Positions 28,256-38,438 are shown, numbered from the stretch's first letter. The stretch: DNA of 64,000 nt from Microbulbifer sp. GL-2 (GCF_007183175.1 NZ_AP019807.1:310001-374000); one strand, 5' to 3'. Notes: generated from the letters alone by a model not told the origin. Translations and numbers: made by a program.

Positions 28256-28501
28256 ATGAGTAAAGAACAACCAAATAATCCGCTACATGGTATTACTCTT
28301 GAGAAAGTTGTTACACGATTGCAGGAGCATTATGGCTGGGATGGTTTGGCAGATAGGATTAATATCAATTGCTTTAAGAGCGACCCATCAATTAAGTCTT
28401 CGCTCAAGTTTTTACGCAAAACCCAGTGGGCGCGAGATAAAGTCGAGAATCTGTATATCTCAATTTTTGAAAATAAATCTCCGTGGGGTAATCGTAAATA
28501 A
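28256..28501 (+). CDS. VF530/DUF2132 DNA-binding protein
   Basis: An 81-residue protein with the full family pattern: NNPLHGITLEKVVTRLQEHYGW, DGLADRININCF, then PSIKSSLKFLRKTQWARDKVE. VF530-type proteins are small DNA-binding folds of unknown physiological role. The start follows GAAGA. The 56 bases after the stop lead to intron copy 15. Confidence 0.88.
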   Translation: MSKEQPNNPLHGITLEKVVTRLQEHYGWDGLADRININCFKSDPSIKSSLKFLRKTQWARDKVENLYISIFENKSPWGNRK

Positions 28502-28557
28502 GCACTATTTGGTAACCACATAGATGTCGCTGTGATTAGGCAGGGACAGGCGCATAA

Positions 28558-29025
28558 ATCGGAAAGCCGGTAGTTTCTAGCTACCAGCCCCCACACCACC
28601 CATCGTGCCAGTCCGCAATGGCCGGTTCCCTATCCGTTGAATCCCTACCCAACGATAGTATCGAGCAGCTCTTCATTTGAGTAGAGTATCATGGCAGTGC
28701 GCTACTCCTGAGTCAGCGGCCAGGCTGGCAACTTCACAGCAGCCAGTTAAACTGATCTCCCCAGATAAGAACGTGACCTTTCACTGCACAGCTGCACCAT
28801 TGACTCTACCCTTAGACCACCCCGTTTCGGTGCCCCTCCAGGCTAAGCCTTATAGGATGTTTCTGTTCGCCAGCTCATAGTCTTGCTAGCGGCTTCTTCC
28901 CCCACAAGATCTCACAGTGTTGCAGTTGCCATTCGTTAGTAGTTAGCATTTAATGGCGCCCATTAAATGGTGACTTTCCTACACGGGACTTTCACCCCAT
29001 TAGTTCACGCCCATACTAGGCGTAC
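28558..29025 (-). mobile_element. ORF-less group II intron, copy 15 (short form)
   Basis: 468 bases in the short form, also lacking most of the EBS1-like arm (GGTGCCCCTCCAGG on the + strand). Junction ATAA|CAAG. The split attC continues at 29026-29107 and has a degenerate right end (GGGTTTAGAG). Confidence 0.8.
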
Positions 29026-29122
29026 CAAGTTACTCAAGTACACTCCGTTCCGCTTCCACGGGACAGCCTACACTGAGTTTCAGCTGCCTATTAGCAAGGG
29101 TTTAGAGTACACAAGGATAAGT

Positions 29123-29809
29123 ATGATTACTCGGAATACAATAAAATTCAAAGTAACTGAATTACCGATTTCTGATGTTGTTACAAAATTTGGCGGTCAG
29201 CCTAATTGGCTTGAGGAAGCTCAATGGCCAATAAGCTCTGAAATAGATTCTCCCATGCGCTTTATTTGTCAGATCAAACTTACAAATGATCTATTTCCAG
29301 GCTGTGAAGGAAAAGTGGCCTATATCTTCATGACAGATGATGATGAGTACGTTGATGGAACATGGGAGCCAGATGGTGGCGAGAATGCAGTAATTATTCA
29401 ACCGGGTGGTAAGCCTCAAATAAAGGTACGAAATATCACCACTGGACCAACTTTACAGGACTATGTTGAAGTAAAGGGGAAAACTGGTCTTTACCCAATA
29501 GACATCGAATTAGCTGTTGATCTTTCAGCCTCAAAAGACCCAGAGTTCATTCCAGAAGCAGAACGCTTTGACCTAGCTGACGAGGACTATGAAAAATACT
29601 GTAATAAGCTGGGAGGAAATAAAATTGGTGGGACACCCAGCTTTCTTCAAGGTGACGAATTTCCAGGAAATACGGACGACTGGTCACTTCTTATGCAGCT
29701 AGATTCGTGTGAAGTTCCATTTAGTATCAATTTTGGAGACTCCGGTGTTTCATACGCATTCATAAATAAAGAGGGAACGATTGGTAAGTTTCTCTGGCAA
29801 TGTTGTTGA
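29123..29809 (+). CDS. DUF1963 (YwqG-like) protein
   Basis: A 228-residue soluble protein. KFGGQPNWLEEAQWP near the start, FICQIKLTND, AYIFMTDDD and a terminal GKFLWQCC match the DUF1963 pattern of Gly-Gly-x-Pro-x-W, paired Gln-bearing strands and a final F-x-W-Q-C strand. Function unknown. The ATG at 29123 follows AAGGATAAGT. The upstream open frame is the intron and is not coding. Confidence 0.78.
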   Translation: MITRNTIKFKVTELPISDVVTKFGGQPNWLEEAQWPISSEIDSPMRFICQIKLTNDLFPGCEGKVAYIFMTDDDEYVDGTWEPDGGENAVIIQPGGKPQIKVRNITTGPTLQDYVEVKGKTGLYPIDIELAVDLSASKDPEFIPEAERFDLADEDYEKYCNKLGGNKIGGTPSFLQGDEFPGNTDDWSLLMQLDSCEVPFSINFGDSGVSYAFINKEGTIGKFLWQCC

Positions 29810-29819
29810 GTAGCTCAAA

Positions 29820-30264
29820 ATCGTGTAGTCGGTAATTTATAGTTACCGGCTACTACACCAGTCATCGCGGAGGTACGTAATCAGCGGTTCCCTATCCATG
29901 TACTTAACGATAGTCTCGAACCGGTTAGACCTATACATGAGTCTGTTACCGTCCTGACAGCTTCACTGTAGTAAATTAAACAGACTTCCCCAGTTAAGAG
30001 CATGAACTTTCACTACACAACTACATCTTTGACTCTACCCGCTAGATCACCCGGCTTCGGTGTCCTTGGCCCCCTCACCTCCAGGCTAAGTCTTATAGGA
30101 TGTTTCTGTTCCTCCACTCATATTTGCTAGCGGCTTCCTCCCCACAAGACCTCACAGTGTTGCAGTTGCCATTCGCCAGTAGTTAGCATTTAATGGACCT
30201 ATTAAACGGTGATCTTCCTATAGAGGACTTTCACCCCATCAGCTCACGCCCACGCTGGGCGTAC
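29820..30264 (-). mobile_element. ORF-less group II intron, copy 16
   Basis: 445 bases, diverged, with its own deletion in the middle (near 29900-29925) different from the common short form. The 3' end is CTACACGAT. Junction CAAA|CAAG, the exon having lost the T of TAA. The split attC continues at 30265-30335, ending GGCGGCGTTAGAT. Confidence 0.78.
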
Positions 30265-30358
30265 CAAGTAAAGTTCAGCATCGCTTCTTCGGGGCTGGAC
30301 CTCGCTACGCTCGACCACTGTTGGCGGCGTTAGATTTTCTACTCATCGGAGATAGGGA

Positions 30359-30979
30359 ATGTCAACGAGAGAAATCTCAAACTATTATGACTCAACCGAA
30401 CATAGTGATACTCGTGAAGATTTAATTTTTGCTCTTAGCAAAGTAAAAGGAAAAGGGATTGCTGTTGATTGTGGCTGTGGAGCAGGATCTGATATAGCTT
30501 ATTTGCGCAGTAATGATTTCACAGTTCATGCCTTTGATATCGAGAATGAATCTATATCTAGATGTCGTAAACGATTCAAAGATGATGAGCAGGTTATTCT
30601 ATCAAGGGATAGCTTTAATACTTTCAATTATCCTGAGTCCTCGCTGGTAGTTGCTGATGCCAGTCTTTTCTTTTGTCCTGAAAAAGATTTTGAGTCAGTT
30701 TGGTTGAAAATAACTAACTCTTTGACAGAAGGTGGAATCTTTTGCGGTTCATTCCTGGGGCCGAAAGACACAATGGCTGGGCCTGAGTATGATAAGGAAG
30801 CATTTTGGAGTGATACTCTAGTTATGAATGAATCGAAGATTAAAAAACACCTCGGTAAATTTGAGCTATTAAAGTGGACTGAACATGACCTTTCAGGAGA
30901 AACTACAGATGGTACACCGCATCATTGGCATATATTTTCCATCGTAGCCAGAAAAAAAACTAAATCCAGTAGACGGTAG
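30359..30979 (+). CDS. Class I SAM-dependent methyltransferase
   Basis: A 206-residue methyltransferase. Motif I is VDCGCGAGSD (residues 36-45), motif II is VHAFDIENESI, motif IV is VVADASLFF, and the end holds GTPHHWHIFSIVARK. It resembles the tellurite-resistance/TehB-like methyltransferase group; the substrate is unknown. The last five codons and the TAG stop come from the 3' end of intron copy 17, because the reading frame crosses the TAA of the attC out of phase. Confidence 0.85.
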   Translation: MSTREISNYYDSTEHSDTREDLIFALSKVKGKGIAVDCGCGAGSDIAYLRSNDFTVHAFDIENESISRCRKRFKDDEQVILSRDSFNTFNYPESSLVVADASLFFCPEKDFESVWLKITNSLTEGGIFCGSFLGPKDTMAGPEYDKEAFWSDTLVMNESKIKKHLGKFELLKWTEHDLSGETTDGTPHHWHIFSIVARKKTKSSRR

Positions 30980-31098
30980 CTTCTAGCTACCGTCTACCAC
31001 ACCACTCATCGTGTGGGTCCGCAATGGGCGGCTCCCTGATCCTACCCACCAACGATGGACACTCTCTTAAGCGATAAACTACGCAGCAGAGGTGCTCT

Positions 31099-31387
31099 AT
31101 GACAAGATCAAATAAACCAACCAAAACCACTCGTAAACAATATTCAGAGGAGTATAGGAAGGATGCCCTAGCACTGGCGCTCAAGGTCGGGGTAAGCGTT
31201 GCCGCTAAACAGCTTGGATTTCACCCTTCCCAGATTTACGGATGGCGAAGTATGGCTAAGTTACATCAAAGCCGAGAGAGAGCTGGCCACAGAAAATGCT
31301 CGACTTAAGCGGCAGCTGGCTGAGCAGGCAGAGGAGCTGGCGATCTTAAAAAAGGCCGCAGCGTACTTTGCAAAGAGCCTGAAATGA
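31099..31387 (+). pseudogene. IS3 transposase orfA, frameshifted
   Basis: The HTH region is intact (VAAKQLGFHPSQIYGW), but an 11-base deletion after KLHQSR shifts the frame. The rest (ERELATENARLKRQL to FAKSLK) is readable in another frame up to 31387. Confidence 0.9.
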
Positions 31388-32205
31388 GGTACGCCTTCAT
31401 GCAAAAGCACAGGCATGAATTCAGCATCAAAGCGATGGCCAAGGTATTGGGCGTATCTCGCAGTGGCTTTTATAACTGGGTGTCAAGATCGGCTGACCAA
31501 TCCAAGTACCAGCAGTACCGAATGCAGCTCGATAGCTTGGTACAGCAGCGCTTTATAGCCAGCAAAGAACGTAGCGGCGCCCCTCGTCTGACGAAGGAGT
31601 TGGCCAGTGAGGGGAGTAAATATAATCAGAAAACAATTGCTGCCAGCATGCGTCGACAGGGCCTACGGGCTAAAGCAGGCAGGAGATATAAAGCCACAAC
31701 CTACTCAAAACATGGTCTGCCAGTAGCTCCAAATTTGCTCGAGCAGAACTTTAATGCTGAAGTGCCGAATCAGAAATGGGCTGGGGATATTACCTACCTA
31801 CGAACGGAAGAAGGTTGGTTATATCTGGCTGTAGTGATAGACCTATATAGTCGGTTGGTTATTGGTTGGGCGATGTCAGAAACGATGACGGCTACATTGG
31901 TCTGTGACGCCCTTCAAATGGCTTTATGGCGACGTAAGAAACCTACGACTGTTATCGTGCATACTGACAGGGGAAGCCAGTATTGCTCTAAAGATTATCA
32001 ATCTTTAATTACAGCGTATGATCTGCGGTGCAGCATGAGCGCCAAAGGTAATTGCTATGATAATGCTTGTGCAGAAACGTTCTTCCACTCACTTAAGGTA
32101 GAAGCAATCCATGGTAACCGCTTTCCTACAAGGTGCCTCATGCGAGAAACCGTATTTGAGTATATAAAGATAGACTACAGTGGTGTGTCCGTTGTTGATG
32201 GGTAG
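31384..32205 (+). pseudogene. IS3 transposase orfB, C-terminally truncated
   Basis: The DDE triad is present, but the 70-base deletion removes the final RNRLHSANGYLSPEAF segment, and the frame ends through the IS terminus (DYSGVSVVDG). It could make a shortened protein, whose activity is doubtful. Confidence 0.88.
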
Positions 32206-32924
32206 GATCACCCTATTCGTAAAGAATCTCTACCCAACGATAGTGTCGAGCAGCTCTCCATTTGAGTTGAGAATCATGGCAGCGCGCTACTTCAACTTTA
32301 TATCCGACTGGAAACATATCGATAGGCTAGCTCTGTCTTTTAACTCATGGATTTAGGTTCACTCCTTCACCCAGTCCAAGGTATTAATCTTGGCATTAGG
32401 CTACTATGCAGCCTGCCGTCTTCTGTTTAATCACCGTAATCATTACTGACCGAGGCCCTGCTGTGTTCGGCCATTTTTATTCTATCCCTGCGATGGTGGC
32501 TAGCGAGCTGGGCCTACTTATGAGTCAGCGGACACGCTGACAGCTTTACAGCTTTACAGCAGCAAGTTAAACAGATCTCCCCAGATAAGAACGTGAATTT
32601 TCACTACACAACTGCGTCATTTAATCTACTCATTAGGTCACCCAACTTCAGTGTCCTTGGTCACCTGCCTCCAGGCTAAGCCTTAGAGGATGTTTCTGTT
32701 CGTCAGCTCGTAGTTTTGCTAGAAGCTTCCTCCCCACAAGACCTCACGGTATTGCAGTTGCCATTCGCTAGTAGTTAGCATCTAATGGAATCCATTAAAT
32801 GGTGATCTTCCTACATGGGACTTTCACCCCATTAGTTCACACCCATGCTGGGCGTACCAAGGCGCCGCACCCACCTCCAGCGCTATCGTGCCTCCGTGGG
32901 TGAGCTTGGCGATAACTTAGAAAT

Positions 32925-33203
32925 ATGATGAAATACATATCTGGCGAATCAGTAGAACTATACGACATTGTCGAAAACAATGAAGGTGAAACCTGGATTC
33001 AAGCTACAGTCGTTTATATTGCTGATACAAATGAGGCAACTAAAGAATGCCAATGGCTTTTAGACGAAAAACCTGAGTGGGCAGAAGGTTCGATTGCTAT
33101 CTGCTGGAATTTCCTCCAAGAGCCAGAAAATATCAGTGATAGACTTCTGTTCACTGATACAGAAAACAATGATGAACTTAGGTTTGTCAGGAGACAAAAT
33201 TAG
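32925..33203 (+). CDS. Hypothetical acidic protein
   Basis: A 92-residue cytoplasmic protein, Glu/Asp and Trp rich (ETWIQATVVYIADTNEATKECQWLLDEKPEW). No family recognised. Two adjacent ATGs (32925, 32928) are possible starts. The region 33204-33260 after it has no clear attC left end and no intron. Confidence 0.6.
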   Translation: MMKYISGESVELYDIVENNEGETWIQATVVYIADTNEATKECQWLLDEKPEWAEGSIAICWNFLQEPENISDRLLFTDTENNDELRFVRRQN

Positions 33204-33260
33204 TAGGTTAAGGCTCTGGATGCAGTAAAGCCGCTCCTGTGCTTTAGATGCTAAATTGCT

Positions 33261-33569
33261 ATGAAGAAATTAACTTACTTAATTCTAGTATTGTCACTTG
33301 GCTCCATAGCGGGTGAAACTTGATGCACTCACGAGCAAGGGGCATTTTTCCCTCATGTTGAGGCTCCTAGGGTTACTGAGTTGGAGGAAGGATATCTACA
33401 TTTAAAATATATCGCTCTACCAAGTGGCTCAGTTGATAATATTTCTGTTGTTGAGTCTACGGGAGATCCTAGATGGGTCAAGGCTGCCTCCAAATCAATT
33501 GAAACTTGGAAACACAGAAAAACAAATAGAGCCTACCGGCAGGAATTTAATGCGAAGCTTGAAGAATAG
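33261..33569 (+). pseudogene. TonB C-terminal-like secreted protein with in-frame TGA
   Basis: Starts MKKLTYLILVLSLGSIAGET, a signal peptide, then TGA at 33321-33323. The same frame continues with CTHEQGAFFPHVEAP and a TonB_C-like domain (YLHLKYIALPSGSVDNISVVEST, then WVKAASKSIETWK) to TAG at 33567. The whole would be 102 residues. TGA followed by TGC is consistent with a nonsense mutation of a codon next to the lipobox-like Cys; no selenocysteine element is evident. Confidence 0.6.
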
Positions 33570-33578
33570 ATCACAATT

Positions 33579-33637
33579 TAACAAGGCAAGGCAGTGGACG
33601 TCGCTAACGCTCAGCCTCTACTTACAACATTATGGCT
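33579..33637 (+). repeat. attC recombination site, intact
   Basis: TTTAACAAGGCAAGG at the left and ACAACATTATGG at the right, with GGACGTCGCTAACGC between. About 59 bases, no intron. Confidence 0.65.
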
Positions 33638-33664
33638 TACGCCAAGATTTATAGAAAATTTAAC

Positions 33665-34093
33665 ATGAAGTACATATTTTCAACATTGCTATTACTATTT
33701 CCACTTGCTGTCTCAGCGGAAATTTATAAGTGTATGCAACCAGACGGAAAACTTGGTTTCTCTGATAAGCCATGCGCTGATGGAGCAATCCAAGAAAAAA
33801 TTACAATAAAGTCCAACAGCGTCGACTGGGTAAGCCGTCTTCGATCAGAGAAGCCAACATCAATACAGATAATTGATGTACTCCGAGAGGATGGAGATGT
33901 AACTATTAAGTACGAATTTACAACAAAGCCAGCCTCCAATGAGTTCATAAAGCTGGCAAATAATGTAAGCAATATGCCAGTAGTGCTAATGAAATACGTC
34001 GAGCCTAAAGGCAACACTCTAGGCCATGCTGAAATTAAGGCTTCAAACAAACCGAATCCACTATTTAATAAACTGAAACATGCTAACAAATAG
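33665..34093 (+). CDS. DUF4124 domain secreted protein
   Basis: A 142-residue periplasmic protein: signal peptide MKYIFSTLLLLFPLAVSA, then the DUF4124 motif EIYKCMQPDGKLGFSDKPC with two Cys that may pair. The rest is an unrecognised beta-rich segment. The ATG at 33665 is chosen because the signal peptide starts there. Confidence 0.82.
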   Translation: MKYIFSTLLLLFPLAVSAEIYKCMQPDGKLGFSDKPCADGAIQEKITIKSNSVDWVSRLRSEKPTSIQIIDVLREDGDVTIKYEFTTKPASNEFIKLANNVSNMPVVLMKYVEPKGNTLGHAEIKASNKPNPLFNKLKHANK

Positions 34094-34101
34094 TAAAGGC
34101 C

Positions 34102-34177
34102 ATAACAAAACCAAGCACTATGCCCCGCTACGCTGGGAAGGACCTCAAAAACGCTTGCGCGTGTTGCGGCGTTATGT
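34102..34177 (+). repeat. attC recombination site, intact
   Basis: ATAACAAAACCAAGC at the left and TTGCGGCGTTATG at the right, with a central GCCCCGCTACGCTGGG and AACGCTTGCGCGTT hairpin. No intron. Confidence 0.78.
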
Positions 34178-34192
34178 TTCCAAGGGGAATTC

Positions 34193-34570
34193 ATGAGAAT
34201 TATAGTATTACTTTTAATATTTTCTTCTTGTGCTTTCGCGGATAGTTTCACAGTCAAGAAAAATGAGAAGCCTATCGAAAAATATGAAAAATTATGCCTT
34301 ATGCAACACCCACCTACTCACAAGGCAATGTTCTATAAATCCGAACTGTGCAAATTCGGAAAGGAAGGTTGCAGTGGAGTTAGCTCAAAAGAACCTTTTG
34401 AAGTTCTATGTAACCTTGAATGGGTTTCAAAATGTTACTCCATGAGTGCATGGCAAAGCCGAAATCAATACTTCAAATTAAGTCCATCGGTAGAAGTGGC
34501 AAATATCAGTCAGAGAGTGACTTTCTCAAACGGTGCCAAAGTGACTACTATATGCGCTCACTACAAGTAA
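34193..34570 (+). CDS. Cys-rich secreted hypothetical protein
   Basis: 125 residues with a signal peptide (MRIIVLLLIFSSCAFA) and six Cys in the mature part, several in pairs (LCLMQHPP, LCKFGKEGC, LCNLEWVSKC, ICAHYK). This suggests disulphide bonding in the periplasm. No family recognised. A good AAGGGGAATTC ribosome binding site precedes the ATG. Confidence 0.68.
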   Translation: MRIIVLLLIFSSCAFADSFTVKKNEKPIEKYEKLCLMQHPPTHKAMFYKSELCKFGKEGCSGVSSKEPFEVLCNLEWVSKCYSMSAWQSRNQYFKLSPSVEVANISQRVTFSNGAKVTTICAHYK

Positions 34571-34577
34571 AACATAA

Positions 34578-35284
34578 ATCGGGTAGCCGGTAGTTTTTAG
34601 CTACCGGCCGCCACACCACCCATCGTACGTGTCCGAAATGGGCGGTTCCCTATCCTCCGTAATGAATCTCGAACCAACGATAGTCTCGAACAGCTCTTCA
34701 TTTGCGTTAAGTGTCATGGCAGTGCGCTACCTCAACTTTATCCGGCTGGAAACATATCGATAGGCTAGCCTGTCTTTTAACTTGTGTATTTAGGTTCAGG
34801 CTTCACCCTGTCCAAGTTATTAATCTTGGTATTTGGCTATTATGCCGTCTGCTGACTTCAGTTTAATCACCTAGATCATTGCTGACCGAGGTGCTGCTGT
34901 GTTCCATCACTTTTTCTATCCCCGCGATGATGCCTAGCGGGTTGGGCCTACTTATGAGTCAGTGGCCACGCCGACAACTTCACAGCAGCAAGCTAAACAG
35001 ATCTCCCCAGATAAGAACGTGAATTTTCACTACACAACTGCGTCATTTAATCTACTCATTAGATCACCCGACTTCAGTGTCCTTGGTAACCTCGCCTCCA
35101 GGCTAAGCCTTAGAAGATGTTTCTGTTCGTCAGCTCGTAATTTTGTTAGCGGCTTCCTCCTCACAAGACCTCACAGTATTGCAGTTGCCATTCGCTAGTA
35201 GTTAGCATTTAATGGAACCCATTAAACGGTGATCTTCCTACAGGAGACTCTCATCTCATTAATCCACGCCCATACTGGGCGTAC
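34578..35284 (-). mobile_element. ORF-less group II intron, copy 18
   Basis: Long form, 707 bases, junction ATAA|CAAG. The split attC continues at 35285-35351 and is nearly identical to that of copy 10. Confidence 0.84.
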
Positions 35285-35377
35285 CAAGCGCATGGTCTGG
35301 GACTGGTTTTCCACTGCGCTCCAAACCAACCGCAAATACGGACGTTAAGTGCTGCAAGTAGTAAAGAGTGATGAAAT

Positions 35378-35833
35378 TTGAATAGTTTAAGTACATATGC
35401 GCTGCTAGTTTTTGCGCTTATAGTTGGAGGATCACTAGCATCCCAAGCAGGAATAAACTCGCAGCTTCGTATAGCTTTGAATTCGCCTATTCAAGCTGCA
35501 TTTATTTCGTTCTTAATCGGTACAATAATTTTGGGGACGATCTCAATTTTTCAAAATGAAAGCTGGTTTACGAAAGAATCGATTTCTGCTTTGCCGTGGT
35601 GGGCTTGGCTCGGTGGTGCTTTTGGCGCTTTTAATATCGCAATGTCTGTATTTCTTGCTCCAAAGTTAGGTGCGCTAGTATTGGCAATTTCAATTGTCTG
35701 CGGTCAAGTTATAGCTTCGATCGTTTTGGATCATAATGGATGGCTCGGGTACCCAAAAATCGAGCTATCTATCACAAGGATTTGCGGAGCTGTTCTCATT
35801 GTTCTAGGAGTCATACTGGTAGCACGACGATAA
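35378..35833 (+). CDS. DMT/DUF606 (YdcZ-like) membrane transporter
   Basis: A 151-residue protein of four to five transmembrane helices with the DUF606 pattern: LIVGGSLASQAGINSQLR, then PIQAAFISFLIGTIILG, WWAWLGGAFGAFNIAMSV and GQVIASIVLDHNGWLG. Small members of this family form half-transporters. A TTG start at 35378 is chosen, because the upstream ATG at 35371 meets a stop at once. This is the intact version of 23169-23623. Confidence 0.85.
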   Translation: MNSLSTYALLVFALIVGGSLASQAGINSQLRIALNSPIQAAFISFLIGTIILGTISIFQNESWFTKESISALPWWAWLGGAFGAFNIAMSVFLAPKLGALVLAISIVCGQVIASIVLDHNGWLGYPKIELSITRICGAVLIVLGVILVARR

Positions 35834-35841
35834 GCACTTAA

Positions 35842-36413
35842 ATCGGATAGCCGGTAGTTTCTAGCTACCAGCCCCCACACCACTCATCGTGCGTGTACGA
35901 AGTGGGGGCTCCCTATCCGTAATGAATTTCTAGCCAACGATAGTGTTAAGCAGATCTTCATTCGACCACTATGCCGTCGGCTGACTTCTGTTCAATCACC
36001 TTGGCCATTACTGACCGAGGCGCAGCTGTGTTCCTCCATTTTTTCTATCCCCACGATGGTGGCTATCGGGTTGTACCTACTTATGAGTCTGCGGCCATGC
36101 TGACAGCCTCCCACCAGCGAAATAAACAAATCTCCTCCGATAAGAGCGTGAACTTTCACCACACAACTGTATTATTTACTCTACCCGTTAGATCACCCAG
36201 CTTCGGTGTCCTTGGCCACCTCGCCTCCAGGCTAAGCCTTATAGGATGTCTCCGTTCGTCAGCTCGTAGTTTTGCTAGCAGCTTCCTCCCCACAAGACCT
36301 CTCGGTGCTGCAGTTGCCATCCGCTAGTAGTTAGCATTTAATAGAACCCATTAAACGGTGATCTTCCTACAGGGGACATTCACCCCATTAGCCCACGCCC
36401 ATCCTGGGCGTAT
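35842..36413 (-). mobile_element. ORF-less group II intron, copy 19
   Basis: 572 bases with the same internal deletion as copy 11. The 5' end is ATACGCCC. Junction TTAA|CAAG. The split attC continues at 36414-36502, ending GGGCGTTAGGC, with a CACCTTTTTTG / CAAAAAAGGCG hairpin. Confidence 0.83.
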
Positions 36414-36535
36414 CAAGCGCCTACAATCTGACCTCCGACCACTGTCACCTTTTTTGCCAGAACCTTGACAAAAAAGGCGCCAGTAGCCTCCGGGCGTTAG
36501 GCGCGTAATATCAACAACCTCTTTGAGAGATGATA

Positions 36536-36769
36536 ATGAAGAAACTCAAAAACGAAAAAGAGTTGGTTAAAAAGGCTATAGCACTCGGTACTGCATATGG
36601 CACCAAGCGAGGCGTTGTCGAATTTGAAGCTACCGATTCAGCTCACGAGAAACTCGAATATATTTATCGTCTTTTAGTTCACGATAAATTAATTCAACCG
36701 CTTCCAGAAGACAAAATATCACAGAAGGCTATCATGCATAGGTTAGCAATATGGGCCTCAAAGCAGTGA
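36536..36769 (+). CDS. DUF5062-family protein
   Basis: A 77-residue helical protein: MKKLKNEKELVKKAIALGTAYGTKRG, then EKLEYIYRLLVHDKLIQPLPEDK and MHRLAIWASKQ, matching DUF5062 as I recall it; the usual family end is slightly longer. Function unknown. GAGAG precedes ATG 36536; ATG 36530 is an alternative. It is followed by non-cassette DNA. Confidence 0.7.
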   Translation: MKKLKNEKELVKKAIALGTAYGTKRGVVEFEATDSAHEKLEYIYRLLVHDKLIQPLPEDKISQKAIMHRLAIWASKQ

Positions 36770-37028
36770 AGAGAGGAGTTTTATCGTAAGACCAGGAAGT
36801 ATTTGGTAGCCATATTAAAAGGGCTTAAAAAGTCATAGTCATAGGTTAGCAGCCATTAGCGCCGATATTCCTACGTTTCATCACAAATAAAAACTAAACC
36901 ATGTCCGGCTTTATTTATAGTTTAGATAAACACCGTTAACACAAGAAAACCGATAAATCGTCAAACTTAGAAAAGGAGTATGAAGTGGCTTAAGATAAGC
37001 CACTTCAATCACAAACGGCTAATATCCG
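36770..37028. other. Spacer before the ydgA-like gene
   Basis: 259 bases without a gene and without a recognisable attC. It ends with a terminator hairpin shared with the convergent gene. Confidence 0.5.
36982..37006. terminator. Hairpin terminator between convergent genes
   Basis: A perfect 11-base-pair hairpin (GAAGTGGCTTA-AGA-TAAGCCACTTC), 22 bases beyond the stop of the ydgA-like gene on the - strand. No strong T-run on either side. Confidence 0.6.
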
Positions 37029-38438
37029 CTAAAGGGGCAGCGGCATAGGTTTTTCATTAATCTTAAATTCGCTGTCTTTCAGGCTGATATTGGAGCTGTA
37101 GCCGTCATTGGTTGATACTAACAAACCTTGTTGCTCAAGAGACGCTAATATGGTTGGTACTTGTTGAGCAGCTACTTGCTCCAGCTGCTCTTCACTCATG
37201 CCTTGGGTTTGCGGGTTATTTTGCAATTGAGCTTTCATCACTTGTACGGCCATAAATTCAATCAGGGCTTTATCGCCGCTTAGCTTGCCGTCAACTAAGG
37301 CATGTGACAGCCAGAAAGCCGGATCTAGTGGTTGCTCCGGTAACACGCTAATGTCAACTAAGCTAGTATGCAGGTTACTGTTAAAACTGCCTTGCGGGAA
37401 AGTGCCACGTAAGCTGGTAATATTCACTTGAGGCTCACCAGCCACTAAAGATAACAGATTAGCGCTCATAAACTCCATAGCCTTAGCTCCTGTGTCTTCA
37501 GCAGGCAGCGTATTGAGTGAGTTGGCAAAATCCTGATAAGACTTCAAAAATTCTTGGCTGATATTGGCGACTTCAATCTCAAGGGCCAGATCTTCACCAT
37601 GGAATTCAGCTATGTCGACCTTTTTAGAGCCGTAGGCAACCTGCATATTTCCCTGTTGTTTTTCTTGGTTGAATTCAGTACTTGCCTTCACATATAGGTC
37701 AGCAATGTCAATATTTTCGTTTTCTTCTCTATCATTTAAGCTGATGGCATCAAAGTTAATTGTTGTATCAGAATCATAAAAAGCACTTTCAAAGATTGCC
37801 TTAAGGGAGGAAGACATAGTCATATCCAAAGTCAACCTTTCAACCCTGAAGTCCCTTAACTCAGAAGTGACGGTAAGGCTATCGGCAACCCCCTGGTAAG
37901 TTTGTTGCCCATCCTGATATTGCCCTTTACCCTGAAAACCACTGAAAGTTAACTGAGCTTTATGATCTTCAATATCAGTAGTAAATGGCGTAATGCTGTC
38001 GTTATAGTAATAACCACCTAAAGCATTCATATTGCCATGAACCTGGTAAAAAGGAGTTTGCTCAGGCCAAACCAAATGTTCACGTAATTGATCACCGGTA
38101 ACTTCTAGCGTCCAGCCAAGCCATCCGAAACCAGCATGTTCCCCGAAGCGAAAGGGGCCGTGGGAAGCACTGAAATCTACTTCTACAGAAAAAATTTTAA
38201 GTTCATGGGCATCTGATACATCCGATAAAGCACTCAGATCCATGCTTACCAAAAAGGTGGTCTGGGTTGAAAACCAGGATGAATCCATGTTTTTTACTTC
38301 AACCGTGTATGGCGAATTTTCATTCACGGCGGTGACTATTTCATCAATGGATGACTCGAGTTGAATGCCGGCAATTTTCGGTGCAATAACACCAGTAAGC
38401 ACTGCTGCTGGAAGCAATACACTTAATAATTTCTTCAT
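37029..38438 (-). CDS. YdgA-like DUF945 protein
   Basis: 469 residues. An N-terminal hydrophobic segment (LLSVLLPAAVLTGVIAPKIAG) anchors or exports it, and the rest is the beta-rich DUF945 domain: SPYTVEVKNMDSSWFSTQTTF, then ALGGYYYNDSITPF. The C-terminus contains EEQLEQVAAQQVPTILASLEQQG and SNISLKDSEFKINEKPMPL. The function of the family is unclear. It is typical of chromosomal genes, longer than any cassette gene here, and lies in the array facing left. Confidence 0.85.
   Translation of the reverse strand: MKKLLSVLLPAAVLTGVIAPKIAGIQLESSIDEIVTAVNENSPYTVEVKNMDSSWFSTQTTFLVSMDLSALSDVSDAHELKIFSVEVDFSASHGPFRFGEHAGFGWLGWTLEVTGDQLREHLVWPEQTPFYQVHGNMNALGGYYYNDSITPFTTDIEDHKAQLTFSGFQGKGQYQDGQQTYQGVADSLTVTSELRDFRVERLTLDMTMSSSLKAIFESAFYDSDTTINFDAISLNDREENENIDIADLYVKASTEFNQEKQQGNMQVAYGSKKVDIAEFHGEDLALEIEVANISQEFLKSYQDFANSLNTLPAEDTGAKAMEFMSANLLSLVAGEPQVNITSLRGTFPQGSFNSNLHTSLVDISVLPEQPLDPAFWLSHALVDGKLSGDKALIEFMAVQVMKAQLQNNPQTQGMSEEQLEQVAAQQVPTILASLEQQGLLVSTNDGYSSNISLKDSEFKINEKPMPLPL

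Larger units (their letters stand above)
31037..32210 (+). mobile_element. IS3-family element C, internally deleted
   Basis: The same IS as at 12924-14178 but 1174 bases: 11 bases are missing in orfA and 70 near the end of orfB. Ends TGATCCTACCC and GGGTAGGATCA, with CCC target duplication (31034-31036 and 32211-32213). It is probably not autonomous. Confidence 0.9.
30964..32857 (-). mobile_element. Group II intron, copy 17, interrupted by an IS
   Basis: Intron parts 30964-31036 (domains V/VI) and 32214-32857 (the 5' part) form a long-form copy; the IS is inserted just inside domain V with CCC duplicated. Junction CTAA|CAAG. The split attC continues at 32858-32919 and has a degenerate right end (GCGATAACTTAG). 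Confidence 0.82.
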
